Shown here: positions 1 through 13,130 of the stretch, in pieces
Position numbering within the stretch: position 1 is the first letter of the stretch
How the letters are laid out: every line of letters starts with the position of its first letter
Source of the DNA: Brachypodius melanocephalos
Taxonomy: Eukaryota > Chordata > Aves > Passeriformes > Pycnonotidae
NCBI GenBank assembly: GCA_013398615.1
Contig: VZSR01000520.1
Location: forward strand, 23,561,173 to 23,625,172
Length of the DNA stretch: 64,000 nt
Direction of reading: 5' to 3'
The notes under the pieces: generated by a model
Told to the model about the DNA's origin: nothing
Database searches by the model: none
Seen by the model: only the letters and a program-made list of their open reading frames with translations
Program-made: the position numbers and the translations under genes

Positions 1-1573
1 CAAGTGCCTATGTTCCTGTAGTTCCAATGTCATTGACCTCTTCATAACTAGACTGTCCTTCTGCAGGGGGAGAAGTAAGACTGTGATTGCTAGAAATGTG
101 ATTAGACAGTAAAGTGCCACCAAAGTAAGCCCTGACTCAACACTGAAGAGCTGCACAAGTCAAGAAGAGCTATATCCACTGCTAGAGTGTATCAGTCCAA
201 GCCAATGTCTTTTTCAGTAATAGCTCCCAACTCATTCCTGAATGCAATAGTCATACAAGTAATTTGTTTATCTTCCTGTTTTGTTATTTTTGATTTGTAA
301 ACCAAAACATCCAATTTATTCTCCACCATATTTCTACAAAATTACATGCCTTGAATGCTCACTTACTTGATTGCTTGAAAGCTTTCATCTGTAGAGTTTG
401 GCTGTTTAATTTGTATGCTCATGGTTGTTATTTTGTCTGAATTTGGAGTTCAGCTTTGAATGTGCTGTTTTTATTTTACTCACATTGTTTTTATTTTACT
501 CTCTTTATGTATTCTACTTTGGGTGCATCAAGGATTTTTCTCAAAATCTGTATTATAGTATGTTTTATATTGCTTAAAATACTCTTTGTATTTTCTGCTG
601 GTCCCTGCCTCTGCACGCTCTTCCAGGACATCAGCTAGACGAAATAGAATTCCATTTGTTCTTTTTTGTGTGTGCGTGTGCCATTTTGAGATAAGGTGTG
701 GATTTAGATGGTAGAAACCACAAAGAGTTTTGGCTTTTGTAAGATTTTTGTTTTGAATGCCTTCTTTTTTATTATTTGGTTTGCTTTCCACTTGCATACC
801 CTTTTGCCAGCGGAACAATTACAATATCCCTCCTTGCTTTTTATTCTTGACACTGGAGGGCATAGGAATAACAAGCATGACAAGGACAATACCTCTGCAA
901 TATTCAAATAAGCATCTTTTGTTCCTACAGAAATTTTAGAAGTCCCACAGATTGCTATCAACATGAAGAAATCTGGGACTAATTACCTGGGGCTGTTGAC
1001 AATGTATAATTTAGGGGTGGCTTTGTTTGGTATCTCTACTCTAAGGTTTCTGTAGCAGATTTAACAGGAGACAAACTCCCCGAAACTCTGGTGTGTTAAT
1101 GGGAATATTCTTCTGATTGATGAGAATAGTGAATAGGATAGATTAAAAAAGAAGAACTAAAATCCCACCATGTTGTGTGACTTTGGTTTTGTTCCAGTAT
1201 AAATGACTCAGCTTTTAGTGATTCCTGATAGGGTATCTATGCCTTTCAGCATAGGGATTTCATAAAAATAAATTGATTTTGGCAGTGCAAAGTGATATTA
1301 TATTATAGGCAAATACATTGTTATTCTGGCAAAAGGTGAATGGTATTAGTAAAATGTAACAACCTAAGAAAAAGTGGAGTCAGATTCTTGGGCAGAATAG
1401 ATAAATGTATATGTTTAATGAAGAGATGAGGGGAAAAAATAACCAACTGTTTAAATAGAGAGGGAAAATTGCTTTTAAAAGATCAAAAAATGTGTAAGCT
1501 AATTTCTTAAAAAAAAAAATCCCCTAAAACTATCTCCCCTCCAAAAAAAACCCCTTGTTTGCTTTTGTTTTAG
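1..1573 (+). other. NUBPL: 3' end of NUBPL intron 4
   Basis: No coding signal. The stretch is AT-rich, T-rich on the plus strand, and ends in a pyrimidine tract and TTTTAG acceptor just before exon 5. A 16-bp word recurs at 466-481 and 486-501 (period 20), a short tandem duplication. No known repeat family was recognised. Confidence 0.8.
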
Positions 1574-1613
1574 AAAATCTAATGAGGCCCCTTAAGAACT
1601 ATGGAATCGCATG
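1574..1613 (+). CDS. NUBPL: NUBPL exon 5 (40 nt)
   Basis: The acceptor is TTTTAG at 1568-1573 and the donor is GTGAGC from 1614. The first two bases finish a codon begun in the upstream exon; then 12 codons read NLMRPLKNYGIA, and the last two bases (TG) start a Cys codon completed by exon 6. Human NUBPL has NLMRPLLNYGIAC here. In Mrp/NBP35 proteins this is the stretch after the nucleotide-binding loop region that precedes the conserved MSMGFL block. The exon is short, so it was found by protein similarity and not by ORF length. The exact acceptor depends on the upstream exon, which is not visible. Confidence 0.92.
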
Positions 1614-1703
1614 GTGAGCATATGTTTTTCTTTAAATCAAACTTCTTTTCAGATGTACTTGGTATTGTGCTGTAAAGCTCAAGTTTCTGCTTTGTCATTT
1701 CAG
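1614..1703 (+). other. NUBPL: NUBPL intron 5, only 90 nt
   Basis: A very short GT-AG intron (GTGAGC ... TTTCAG), phase 2. It contains a decoy acceptor (TTCTTTTCAG, AG at 1651-1652). Using it would leave a 39-nt intron and create an immediate TGA at the junction, so 1703 is the true acceptor. Confidence 0.92.
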
Positions 1704-1794
1704 CATGTCTATGGGTTTCTTGATAGAAGAGACTGCCCCAGTTGTGTGGAGAGGGCTGATGGTAATGTCAGCTGTTGAAAAATTGTTGAGACAG
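1704..1794 (+). CDS. NUBPL: NUBPL exon 6 (91 nt)
   Basis: The first base completes the Cys codon from exon 5; 30 codons follow, beginning MSMGFLIEETAPVVWRGLM and ending EKLLRQ, then donor GTAAGG. Human reads MSMGFLVEESEPVVWRGLM. The MSMGFL and WRGLM blocks are typical of the Mrp/NBP35 ATPases, in the region thought to follow switch I. Intron 5 before it is 90 nt and intron 6 after it is 21.5 kb, a sharp contrast. No frame break is seen. Identification is from direct translation and recall of the family. Confidence 0.97.
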
Positions 1795-3256
1795 GTAAGG
1801 TTTAGTTATGTATTTCTTCTTCAAAGTAATCAGGTATTTTAAAATGCATTTAACTGATACATGAGTGTCCATGACATTATTTAATCTGTTAGTGGTGAGC
1901 ATTTTTTTGTCTTGGTCTTCTTGAATTCAGGTAAAGGAGAAAGTTGATACTTTTGTGTTTACCTGTCCCTCTCAAACAGAGCTGTTGTTCTATGCCTTTG
2001 AGGAGTGAATTACCCCAATTTGCCTTCTTTCTCATTCCTTTTCATGGTTTTTTATGCAGTTGTTTAAAAAAAAGGGGCATTTTGAAGTTGCCTAAGGATT
2101 TGAATCTATAGGTATCTATGCTTATCTACAGCTGTATTCCCTTATGTGCTTGTTAATTCACTAGCACTAAGAATTCTTGGATGGCACTTGACGTGACAGA
2201 TACAGGAAAATCATTAGCTACAATCTCTGTGTAATGCAGATAGATTGTTAGTTAATAAATTTTCTGGCATGTAGATGTAGGGTGACTTTTTTATTCTGTG
2301 GCAGATTTTTTTTTCTTTTATTGTGAAGAGATCTGTGAAGTGCTAATGAGACAAACAGCTGAAAAAATGCATTAATGTTGCATGTTTAGACTTTGAAGTG
2401 ACCCAGATTGTTCACAGTTGACATCCATTCTGGGGATCTACTGTATACAGCCTGGAGATCATAAGGTTTCTGTATGCCTTCAATTGCTTCCAAATATTGT
2501 GTTCCTTTAATAACTGAAACAAATAATTTTTTTCAGCGTTTTTCCATTTTTACTGAATTCTCCTTTAACATGGATTTTAGAGCAGTGGCAGTTACTGCTT
2601 TGATCAGAAAAACCACGCATCTGCCAAAATTTCAGGAAGAACATCTTTGTCTAGAATTGACCTTTAAAAGTAAGGGGTATCCATGCCAATAGCTGTGGAG
2701 ACCATTCTGACCTCTGTGTGCTGTGCTGGCTGGCTCAGGAAAACTAGAATGTAAAACCTTGAAGGTAGAACTAAAGTTAGCACCTGCTGTATTGGCATGC
2801 TGTGCCCTGGGAGGCTGGAGGCTGGCAGGCACTGCAGTGCTGTTCCTCAGTCAGTGGTGTCCCAGATGGGAAGCGTGTGCCAGCATCCTTGTGCAGGGTG
2901 CGAGTGATGCTGTGTAATGAGCTCCCTGCTCCCTAGCAACCAGTGCAGTTACGTGCTGGCCAACCATGCTGTGGGAACGAGACAAGTCCATTAATGCTCA
3001 GGGCATCACTGATTTCCCTGGCAGTGAAACCTAAGCTGTGAAAGAGGAAGGCTTTATGGCTAAATTTCTCCTGCCCTCATGCATTTTGCTTCTGCATAAT
3101 GACCAGGATAGTCTTAAATCTGAGCTGGAAAAAGTTTGCATCTCTTCCTTTGAAGAGAAGCTCACAGATCCCAGGGAAAATCAGTGGGTCTGTGTGATGT
3201 CTAGGTGGCTTTAAGAAAGGAAAGAATGTGTTTTCCAGACTGAGACATGCTATTTG

Positions 3257-3349
3257 AAAAAAAAAAAAAAAAAACCAAAACAAAAACACACACACACAAA
3301 AAAAAAACAAAACAAACCCAAAAAAAACCAAAAACCAAAAAACCAAAAC
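3257..3349 (+). repeat. A/C-rich low-complexity tract
   Basis: A run of 18 A is followed by CAAAA and CA steps for about 93 bp. It looks like simple repeat expansion. The 500 bp before it are somewhat more GC-rich, but I could not identify a retrocopied gene there. Confidence 0.85.
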
Positions 3350-6300
3350 TGTAATGTCCCTTCTGCGCTTACCAGCCAGTCTCAAGAATGGGTTAACTGT
3401 AGGACCAATAGTTTAATAACCTTGGACACCTAAACAAGGGAGAACCACAGCATGTGGTGGTCCTTTTAAAGATACTATCATTCTATTTTATATTAGAAAA
3501 ATATAAAATTTGTGATCTGTTGGACTTCAAAAATTTTTCTTGTTTTCTCTGTACCTGTTCTGGTTGGTCTTAGCTATTACCTCTTGTTTAACAGGATAAA
3601 GTTGCTTGCAAGAGTAAAATACTTCTGCTTGTATTTAACTTTCTAAAACCATATTCTTAAGAAATAGCTTATCTCATTAGCTGCATAGAAACCATTTAAA
3701 TTAACTCCCTAATCTAGATTTGTAGTATAATGTAGGAAGTCCCTATGCATTCAGACAAGCCGATAAAATACTAAGTTCTTAAAATAATTACTTCAGCCTG
3801 ATAGAAAACATAGATGTTTCCAGATTTTTGCCCTAAAAGCACTGGTGGTATTTCATATTTGTTTTTACTGTTAGATAGTGGAGAGGTTTTTTTATTTGTT
3901 TGATAGCATCAAGACTGTGCATTCACTTTGTGAATAATTCTGGATAGTCTTCTTTTTTTCCATGTGAAAAAATCTGTTTTCCAGAGTTTATTATGCTTAG
4001 ATAGTGCAGTAAAGCATTTGAATTGCTTACTTTCTAAATTCTATAATGGGGGCTTGTTGACTCATAAATATGTGTGCCTGTAATAAGTGTTCAAATGCTT
4101 CTCTTACACTTGGAACTTTCAAAAATTAATGGAAGTCTTACTTTGTTGAATATATACATAATGCTTTTTGTATAACCTACTGCATGTGATCTCACTTTTT
4201 GTAATACAGGTTTGTTGAGTAGTGTCAGACTGGTAGATAGCAGGCAGTAATAGTGAAGTATTGAGTAGTGAGTGCTTGGTGTTTGTCTGGTAATGCATAT
4301 CTCATGAGCAAGGATGGTTTTCTGCAACATAGCATATTGTTCTCCTTTAGCAGAATTTGAAAGAAATGTGCCTTTTAATACCAAGCAAAGTAAACAGTTT
4401 AGGGTACTTTATTACTTACATTACCTACTATATATTGATATAGGTGTATCAAATTAGTATATAAATGAAAATATTTAGCATATTGATTCTATAATAAAAG
4501 AATTGGTCAATACAAAAGAAGGAAAGTGATGATTTTAAGCTATTGAAAGAACAAGAAATACAGAAGGAAATTATTTTTCACCTGTAGAACAAGTGAATTG
4601 CAAACAGTAATGGAACACTTGATATTCATAACTCTTTCTGTTAAATATATCTCTAGTTCATATGTCTTGAAATTGCCCAAAATTTTGTTGTGGATGATAA
4701 TTGACTCCTTTGTTAACATAAGATGTACTGTAGGCCCATTTACACTTTAGGGTGGTCTATCACTTATCTGGGTTTTAACTCTTACTTCCCTGTCACAGTT
4801 CATGTAAAAAGTCTTTCACATCTCTTAACACGCCTTTTGAATCTTGCTTGCCTGTAGGTGAGATAGGAGATTAAGTTTTAAAAGATCATTCTTTTCTCCA
4901 AAGGTAGAATTATAAATCCATGTAAGGAAGCTTTAATAGCTCTCCAGTGTCATCCACAGCACTGGGCTTTCTATACAGTTTTTACTTCACTTGAGAAGCT
5001 GCCTACTCTTCTGGTCCCATTTACTTTGTTCCTTTACTTTGTGTATCTTGACTCAGTGTGATGGTATTTGGTTCAGATTAAACAACCTACCTCAAAATGC
5101 ATCATCTTGCTGTATTTGTTGTGGGAGTGACTTAGGATTAACCTTTAGGCTAAGCACAGTAAAAATACAAGTTTTTTTGAGAGTTGCCTAAAGCGTGTGC
5201 TTGAACAGTAATGTGTCTGAAAAGCTGTTGAAATAAGTATCAAGTAGGTAGCTAAGAACCTTAGACATACAAAGATTACTAAAAAAAAAGACAAGGCAAG
5301 CAAATTTTGCTCTCTGATTTGAACTGTTTTTTTCAACAGGTATTTCAAATATCATTACCAATGTGCCATACACTCCATGGCAAATTTTCTAGCACCACTC
5401 TCTCTTCTGTCTTAGGACATCTCAGCAGTTGAGTGGCTAAGGAGCAATTAGAAGGGTGCAGATACAAACCTGCTGTATGTCTTGGAATATATTGTGGGAA
5501 TTATTCTGCCAAAAGGCTCTGAGAAAGGAAGTGGCACTGTGCTGACTGCCAATTTACTGTCTGCTATAGTCATAGAAGCAATACAAATGGAGGGAGTTTC
5601 CTGTTTAGGGAGTAATCAGTAAAACTTAATGTTAAAGATAGCAAGTGTTGGTTTCTCTGATCTTGAACTCACTATCTTATTCTATGTGTGTTACCTAGTT
5701 GAACTATCAGCAGAGAAAGAAAAAAAAATTCAATATTCTGCACACAACTCTGCTTCTCTTTTAAAAAAAATCAAATAAAAATGTGACTACAGATAAAATG
5801 CAAGTGCATATTTTATTATGTAATATTCTCCTTTCTCCTATCAAATAGATAAAGTTATATCACCTCTGGAAGCAAGTGCTGCCTACACAACATGGATTAC
5901 AGATACCAACAATTCTGTTTTGTGTAAACAGTTCCCTTGAAACTAGCCTAGAAATCTGCTCTTTTTTCAAGGCATGCATCTCAGCTTGATTAACACCTTG
6001 ACATGGCATTTTAACCTATGTTTTTGCAGGCTAGTCAGATCTTAAGAGGCAGGACTCTTGTATTTCTTCCTTTTCATAGTTTTCAAGAGTATCCAGAATG
6101 CTTTTTGCATCTTTGGTATATTATGGCTATAAAGCCTCAGTGCTGCTAAGTGTTTGTGAATCCTAAAGGTTCCTTTGATGTACTTGGTAAGGATGAAGCC
6201 ATGTTCCCAGAAAGATGATGACGTTTTTACTGCAATGGCTTAATTCTAATGAGTTCCTAATATGCAGTTATTGTCATTGGATTGTAATTCCTTCAGCTCT

Positions 6301-7249
6301 TTCTTTCTGCTTATTTTAGCACCACTTTCACTTCTGTTTTAGTCAAGTTATGTATTGAAAGAAAATTTTAAAAACCCAAAGTTGCACTGGGAAGGATATA
6401 ATTAGCAAGGAAAAATACAGGGAAGTTAGCAGAAAGCAAAATAAATAAAACTTCCAATGCAGAGTCATTGCATATCAGCAAAAGGAAGTGGAGCCTTGCA
6501 CTTTGATGCTTGGACAGGCTTTATCCTCTGTAAATTCATGTTGAAAACCGTAAATTAAGCAGAAGAAGGGTCAAAGTTATTTTATTAGCTAATCCAGAGC
6601 TGCAGTCTAAAGATTCAGCCTTATCCTTTAAAAAAATTGAACTCAGTTTGTGATTATTTAATCTGTACATAATTTTGAAAACTTAGCTAGCAATGAGGAT
6701 TGTGTGTACTACTTTCTTTAAAACCCAGCACCTGCCAGAGGTGGTGATGGTAGTAATTAAATAGTGGAGTGTGTGAATGTATGTGTATCTACTTGGACCT
6801 TTTTTGTAGCATAATTCTGTGATGCTCAGTTATCATACATAGGTAGTTGTAGAATATATCATGTTGTCACTGTGAAGAAGATTAACTCTACTGCAGCCAG
6901 AAACAGCACACATATATTATAGGGAATAGGGAAGATATAGACAGATAAATAGTCTTTAAAATACCGAGCAGACTATGGGTTATGAGGTCTGGGTTATTTC
7001 AAGAGCCTATATGAGAAAGCTGCCATACAAGCAACTGTTGTGTGAATAGAACAGTAAAAACTCATGTTTAAAGATTGGGTATTAAGGTAACTTGGAAACA
7101 GAAGTAGTATTTAGTTTTTGGAAAACAAGTACTATGGAGGTGATATTGTTTTGGGTTTCTGATCAGTCTGAAGTGACTCATCTCTGTAGAGGAGATGATA
7201 GATATTCAATACTATTTTTGTTTGAGGGACATTACTTAGTAGGAGAAGG

Positions 7250-7700
7250 GAATACAGGTGACCTCGTCCCTGATCAGTAACAGCTGTGTTAATTACCCAA
7301 TACAGCCTCACCCCTGATGAGTAACAACTATATCCAATAAAGATAAGTGTGATAAAAGGGAGTGGGAGGAAGAGTCATGAAGGAGGAGGAATCTTGAGGA
7401 AGAAGGAGCTGGAGAATCATGAAGCAGCATCCTGGGGAGAGAGAATCATTGCTGTGAGGTCAGTCTGGGTGTGCAGTTTGAGCCTGTTGTTGGAACCTGC
7501 AGTCACAGTCTAGCTGGGTAAAAGCCTACATTCAGAGTCTGCAAACTGATACCTGCAGTCATAGTTTAGCAGGAAATACCCAGCAGTCAGAGGCTGCAAG
7601 GGAAGCCTACAGTAGGAGCTTGCTGCTGCCAGAATCAGTGAGTAGTTGGTGTCAGGATGGCTGAACCGTGAAGAGGAATAACCCAGGACCCTTTTCATGC
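7250..7700 (+). mobile_element. Possible old LTR-like segment
   Basis: A locally purine- and GC-richer block with a CAATAAAG signal near 7334, AGGAGGAGG-type steps, and a degenerate tandem unit: ACCTGCAGTC at 7495 and again at 7551 (period 56). The composition and the poly(A)-type signal inside a non-coding block recall a solitary LTR of an avian endogenous retrovirus, but no terminal TG/CA ends or target-site duplication could be fixed. The class is uncertain. It could be another repeat, or unique sequence. Confidence 0.25.
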
Positions 7701-8779
7701 TGTGATAAACAAGCAGTCTGTGTCTTGACTAATTTCTGCCTTCTAACAAGAGGGCTGCTGCAACAGAGTCCTACATGCAGTTGCTACTATTTGAGAGGTG
7801 TGTATGTAGTTACTGGTATCATCCTTTCCACCATTTACATTGGAGAGCTTATAGAGAGACCAAAATTTCTTTAAAATTTCTTTCTAAAAATCTTTTTTTT
7901 TTAGCTATATGTAAATGCTGCGCTTGAGAAGACAAAAATAGTAAGGTATTGAGAGCAAATGTATTTATACCTGGTAAAATATCTACCATGCTGCCATTGG
8001 CTGTTTTACTGTGCACATTCTAGGCAGCAGAATGTTCTTTATATGGTGTCTGTGGACATCAGTCCAATCTTGTTTGGCATGTGTGTGCGTAACACTCTGG
8101 TGTTATAGCTCATAAATTCTTCAGCCTGTAAATTTTCAGCTTTGCACTGTGTTATGTGTCTGTGTGTATAAATGCATTTCTTATGAACAGAACAATGGAA
8201 AAGCTAGGTGGAAGCTTTCCACATTAGGAGGAACACTGTATTTGATTTGAAGCAATAAACAGCGAGAATAGAGTCACTGAAGTAGTTAAGTACTACATGC
8301 TGAGCCATCTGCCTGATTGGTTAGTGTGGTTTCCTAAGAGCTGTCCTTTGGCTTCTGTTTGTGACCATGTATTATCTTTTGCCTTATATTTTTGGGACCA
8401 TGAAAATTTTGTTCTGTGTTTGTGCAATGTTCAGCACTGTAGTGAGTTATCATTTTTTTTGTGAGAGATGCAGAGACATACAAAGACTAGTATTTACACC
8501 TTCCAAATAAATATAAACATTTTTCTTTGATACTTTTTTATGCTTATAAAAAAATTTATAGAACCTTTTCTCTTTTGAGAACAATGCATTTTGTGTTCTT
8601 AGTTCTCAGTGTCTGTGTGTATGAATGACATATATCTGTTAAGAATGCCTGAGATCAGTGTAAACATATCACTGGAATTCACCATGAGTGGTGTCTTCAG
8701 AACCTAAATCTCTTTTGTGGATATATATGCAATTGCTTAGCTTTTGCTTCTACGTGCTACCTTGCCTGTGTATTCTCCA

Positions 8780-9212
8780 GCAAAAAGCCATCAAGGTGAT
8801 ACTGGGGGATGAAGCATGCAATGTGCAAAGAGACACTGAGGAACTGGGTTTATTTTGTTTCGAGACAGTTCAAGGGAGATATGAACTGCTGTCTTGAACT
8901 ACCTAATGGATGCATACAGAGAAGATGAAAGTAGATTCTTTGTGGATGTGCACATTAATAGCATAAGAGGTGATGAATGTACGTTGCAATATATAGTAAG
9001 AAATGTGAGGGGGTGTTGGTGGTTTGTTTTTTACAGTTGAAGCAGTTGCATGTCAGAACAGGTTGCCAGCAGAGAATCTTGAAACACTTTCTTGGAAGAT
9101 ATTAGGAACTCACCTGGGCAGGAATCTGAGTAACCTGCTCTAAGTTGTTTCTGCTTTGTGCAGACAGAGGTCCCCAAGGTCCTTCAAACCTAAGTTGTTC
9201 TGTGAATCTGGG
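8780..9212 (+). mobile_element. Old truncated CR1 LINE 3' end
   Basis: Diverged similarity to the 3' end of avian CR1: GAGGAACTGGG, CTACCTAATGG, ACAGGTTGCC, CCTGGGCA, then AGGTCCTTCAAACC and a terminal TTCTGTGA-like end near 9210. The orientation is the same as NUBPL. The reading frame is heavily broken, and the middle (8930-9010) fits poorly. CR1 copies are usually 5'-truncated; this is one of the older ones in the window. Confidence 0.75.
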
Positions 9213-10049
9213 ATTAGCTCTAAAATTGGCATTCCACTGCCTATTTGACTGTCAGTCTGTAACTCCATTAAAGCTCAGAGATAAGAAAATGGTTCTGCCT
9301 ATCAGAAATCATTGGTTAGTGCACTTAGTCAAAACCTAAATTGAATGTAGGTGTCTCTCTAATATGACTGCCTTAATCACTAAGTGAGGGAGCCTTACAA
9401 TTAAGTGTTGCAGTCAAATGACGATGTTTCAGCATAATGACTGAGACCATCCTTTCCTCACTAGCATTTGTCTCTTTGGACTGTAGAGGTGCTGAGGTGG
9501 AGATCTAGAAGTCAAACACAAATAGGCCTTATCTCTTGAATGAGCATCTTTAATATGAGCTATGAAAAAAGAAATAGAAGAAATACATTTTTTGTTTTTC
9601 TATCATACGTCTTTATAGAAATTCCTTGATCCAGGAGAAGTTTGAAGTGTGCGTTGATGTGCTTTCAGGCACTAAGAATTGAGTACAGATGGCATAAAGA
9701 GGTTTTGCTGAAGACTTCTCACAATTTTTTTGCATTCGCTTTAGTAGTTTACTATCTAGGATGCAGGCCTCTATGAAACTCAGACTGAGAGATCTGGCCA
9801 TTCTCTGTCCATGAAGAAGCATGTGTTGATTTTCGTTTTTGTTTGTTTAATCTTGTCATTAGTGTCAGCCCTAGTGTCAGTAATTTAAAGTCTAATTGAA
9901 CAAAGTAAAATTCAAAGGTGGTAGCAAAAGTCATCTTAAAAAGAGTAAATTGAATAAATCATTTATGTCAGATTTTTTTGATGAAAGGCAGGCAGGAATG
10001 AGTGCAGGAGTAGATCCTGGAGACATGAATTGAAGGCTACCATGTTTTT

Positions 10050-10445
10050 TAAGTGTTTTCTAAACAGGAACACTGGTTTATATATATTTATATAGAAAAT
10101 TCCAAAATGTGGGCTACAGGAGAAACCCTATGCCACTCTTCCCCTCCCCCCTGCTAATTAAGGTGGTCTATTCTTTCTTTCTACCTGCTATAGGTTAGCT
10201 GCAAAAAAGGATGTTGGTATTGCTGCAGTGAATATTGGAGTGCCTCAGCGGTTGGTGCCCTGCCTGCAGAAATGGAAATTGAAACCAAAGCCTAGCCTGG
10301 AGCTACTGTGTACCTGGGGCGGTGGGAATAAATCACTTGTCATTCCCAGTGGTACTATTTGAGGGATTATTTTCCCCTCCTGGATTTCTCTACACACTCT
10401 TTGGCAGTGTCTTAAGATAATAGGTGCAAACCTTGGATTTTAAGG
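10050..10445 (+). repeat. Direct repeat copy A
   Basis: Diverged duplicate of 13131-13560, same orientation. Shared words include CTAATTAAG, TAGGTTAG, GGTGCCCTGCCTGCAG, AGCCTGGAG, CAGTGGTAC and ACTCTTTGGCAGTGTCTTA, in the same order. The family is not recognised. It could be an unnamed interspersed repeat, an LTR pair with copy B, or a local duplication. Confidence 0.75.
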
Positions 10446-13130
10446 ATAGCAAAAACTTGTCATCCTTTAGATCCATTTCTTAAATAAATTGGCAGAAAGT
10501 ACCCTTTTGCTGTGTTTCATCACTTACATAGCAAATGTCAAGGATGAAATTATTATTATTATTGTGGGCAAAAAATTGTCTTTATCAGTGCAAAATTAGT
10601 GAGACAGTATTGGTGGATAGGAGGGAGTAGTGAAATGAGAATTAATGAGAATGGCACATATTGGGTCAGGATGAAGACAATAACAATTTGATGGCTCTGA
10701 TTTTTTTGTAGCTGTATTTTCAGCGAATTGAAAGGATGCCCAGAATAGTAATAGTGAATCAATGCTGAAAATTATCCTTATTGTAAATGTAAAGAGCAAG
10801 TGAAGAAGGAACACTGCTGTGAAGCCAGATGATTTTTTTTTTTGTGTGGATTTTATTTTTAACACTTTTTGGTTTAAGAAGGGGACTCTATCAAGAGATG
10901 AACATTGAAGGCATTTAACTTGCATTATGGCACTGAATTTTCAAGACAGGAGAAGAGTGAGATGGTGCAATGGAGAATTTTAGCAAAAGATGTAAGAAGC
11001 ATAAATAGCTCTTTGTTTTTCAACCTTTTGTAGTCTTTTCATGTTATATAAGAGTATAGGCACACTTGTTTGTGTATTAACAGCAGATATGTATCAGAAA
11101 TATATATGTTTTAGTGCAGATTAATACTGCTTTCCTCTTTCTATGTTTTGTGTTTTGGCAAATATCCATCCATCTTTGGGTACTTGCTAATTTCAAAACT
11201 GACATGTGTTTCACGAAATTCATGTGTTTATCCAATTCATCTCCAAGTAATTGAGGCAGATAGTGGCAGATATTTGCAGTTTACATTTCACAGAACTAAA
11301 CAAAGCTGCTATATGTATATGCTTATATTATAAACAACTAAGATGTAGTTTTTTGCATACTTGCAGTGCGTAATTCTAAAATACAGTGCTCTTACTTACA
11401 GTGGAAAATTTGCCAGCTTTTCCACAATTAAAAAAAAAATGTTTCTTCTGTTTTGAGATGCCCCAGCCTGAGGTGGACATAGAGATGGTTATTTCAGGCT
11501 AAAGTCTGCCACCTTATAGTTTTGGCAAAAGGAAAAAGTTAAAGCAATAGGAGCAGTTGCATCTTTAGGGAGTTGGAAAGCTTTTCTGTGTTTATTTTTG
11601 TGATCTACGGCATGGGAATGAAAAGATCTGGACGTTTCATCCCTAAACAAAAGATCGATGGTTCTGTGTATTTGTTCTATTTGGAACAGTCGTCTGCTAT
11701 TGGAGGTATTTTGAAAAGAGGAACAACACTCATAAATAGTGACTGAACTGCCAATGCTAAAACTGCACTAGGATATGCCACTAAGACTGCATCTACAGCT
11801 GGAAGATGATAAACAATAACTCTGAATGCTTGTGAGATTTTTCTTAAGTCTTTAATAAGCTTTCCTTTAAATCGAGGAAGGTCAAGTTTCATTCTCTTGT
11901 TTTATCACTGAAATTAAGGAAACTGTTTCAAGGGCAAGATAAGATGACCCATTCATACCTTATGAAATTTTTTTAAAAAATTCTTATACTCATTTTTTGT
12001 TATGTTTATTTTCTGAGACTGAAGGACAAATAAACTAGTTTTTTTTCTCTTTCAGAACAGGCTTAAATAAATGGAAATCTCTACATGAATTTCTACACCA
12101 TGGTTCAGCTGTGATGTTGATGTTTAGAAAAGCCTGCTACAGGAATTTGTATAATCATCACTAATTTGCTCATGTTAATAATCACCTTGAAAGGTCCTGT
12201 CTGTCCAGAGAGAACTGCCTTAACCAGTCCCAATTAGTATGTACATATTTAAAGGCAACGATGGTACTTCCTGGAGATCAGAAGCTGAACGTTGATGCAG
12301 AGATGTACTGTAGCCAGAAGTGTGGGAGATGACACAAAGCTCTTTGTCCCCTGGTTAGAGTACTTCTATTGTCGCCTTTGACTTATGTGTTCCTGTGTGT
12401 TTTGGGGTGGGTGCAACAGAACAAATACGGGCTTGATTCTTCTTGCTTCCAGCTGAAGCTACAGAACCTGTTCTCTTGCCTTTCTTCCTTTAGTGGAGCA
12501 GGATCCATACAGCTCCCTGTTGCTTTATTGGATTGCATTAGCAGCTGATTTGAAGAGGGATTATAGCTGCTGAAAGGAATTGACGATCAGAAAGAAGTGT
12601 TAAGAAAACCAGAAAATCCCAAAAACATTAGCCAGCATCTTACTGCTGAACTGGAAGCATTTGCAGTAAATGTGTTTTAAATGTCTTTGAGGATTAAAAA
12701 AAAGCCTAACAGCATAGTGAGAATGTATTTACAGCAAACATTTCTTGGCCTGGTTCCTCAGCTGTCATGGTTATGACTGTGCAGTTACTGCTGCTGTAGG
12801 AACAGGCTGGGAGAGTGTTCTCTTTGCTCTGCTTCCAGTAGTCTCAGCTCTTGCACACATTGCACAGGTATGCATGTGTCTGCACTTGTTTGCATAAAAA
12901 ACAAATGCAAAACATGCAACTAGACATGTTGACTAGACAGGAAGAAATGGCAGAGAGCTCATAGTGTCTCAAAATGGCTGTGCTGGGGTTAGATTTTTTT
13001 CTTTTTTCCCTCCAGGTTTTAAAGGAAAGTGTTTTGAGGTTTAAGGTTTCTCTGTAACAAGTTCAGAACTTTGTGGCTAGATGGCATCCAGCATCATTCT
13101 TGGAAAGAGGTGCTGATTTAAGCATGATTT

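Noticed and set aside
1642..1652. Strong-looking acceptor TTCTTTTCAG inside intron 5
   Set aside because: It would leave a 39-nt intron and form TGA at the exon junction.
2700..3349. Possible processed retrocopy ending in the A-rich tract
   Set aside because: No poly(A) signal before the tract, no recognisable coding remnant, and CR1 machinery does not favour poly(A)-tailed retrocopies.
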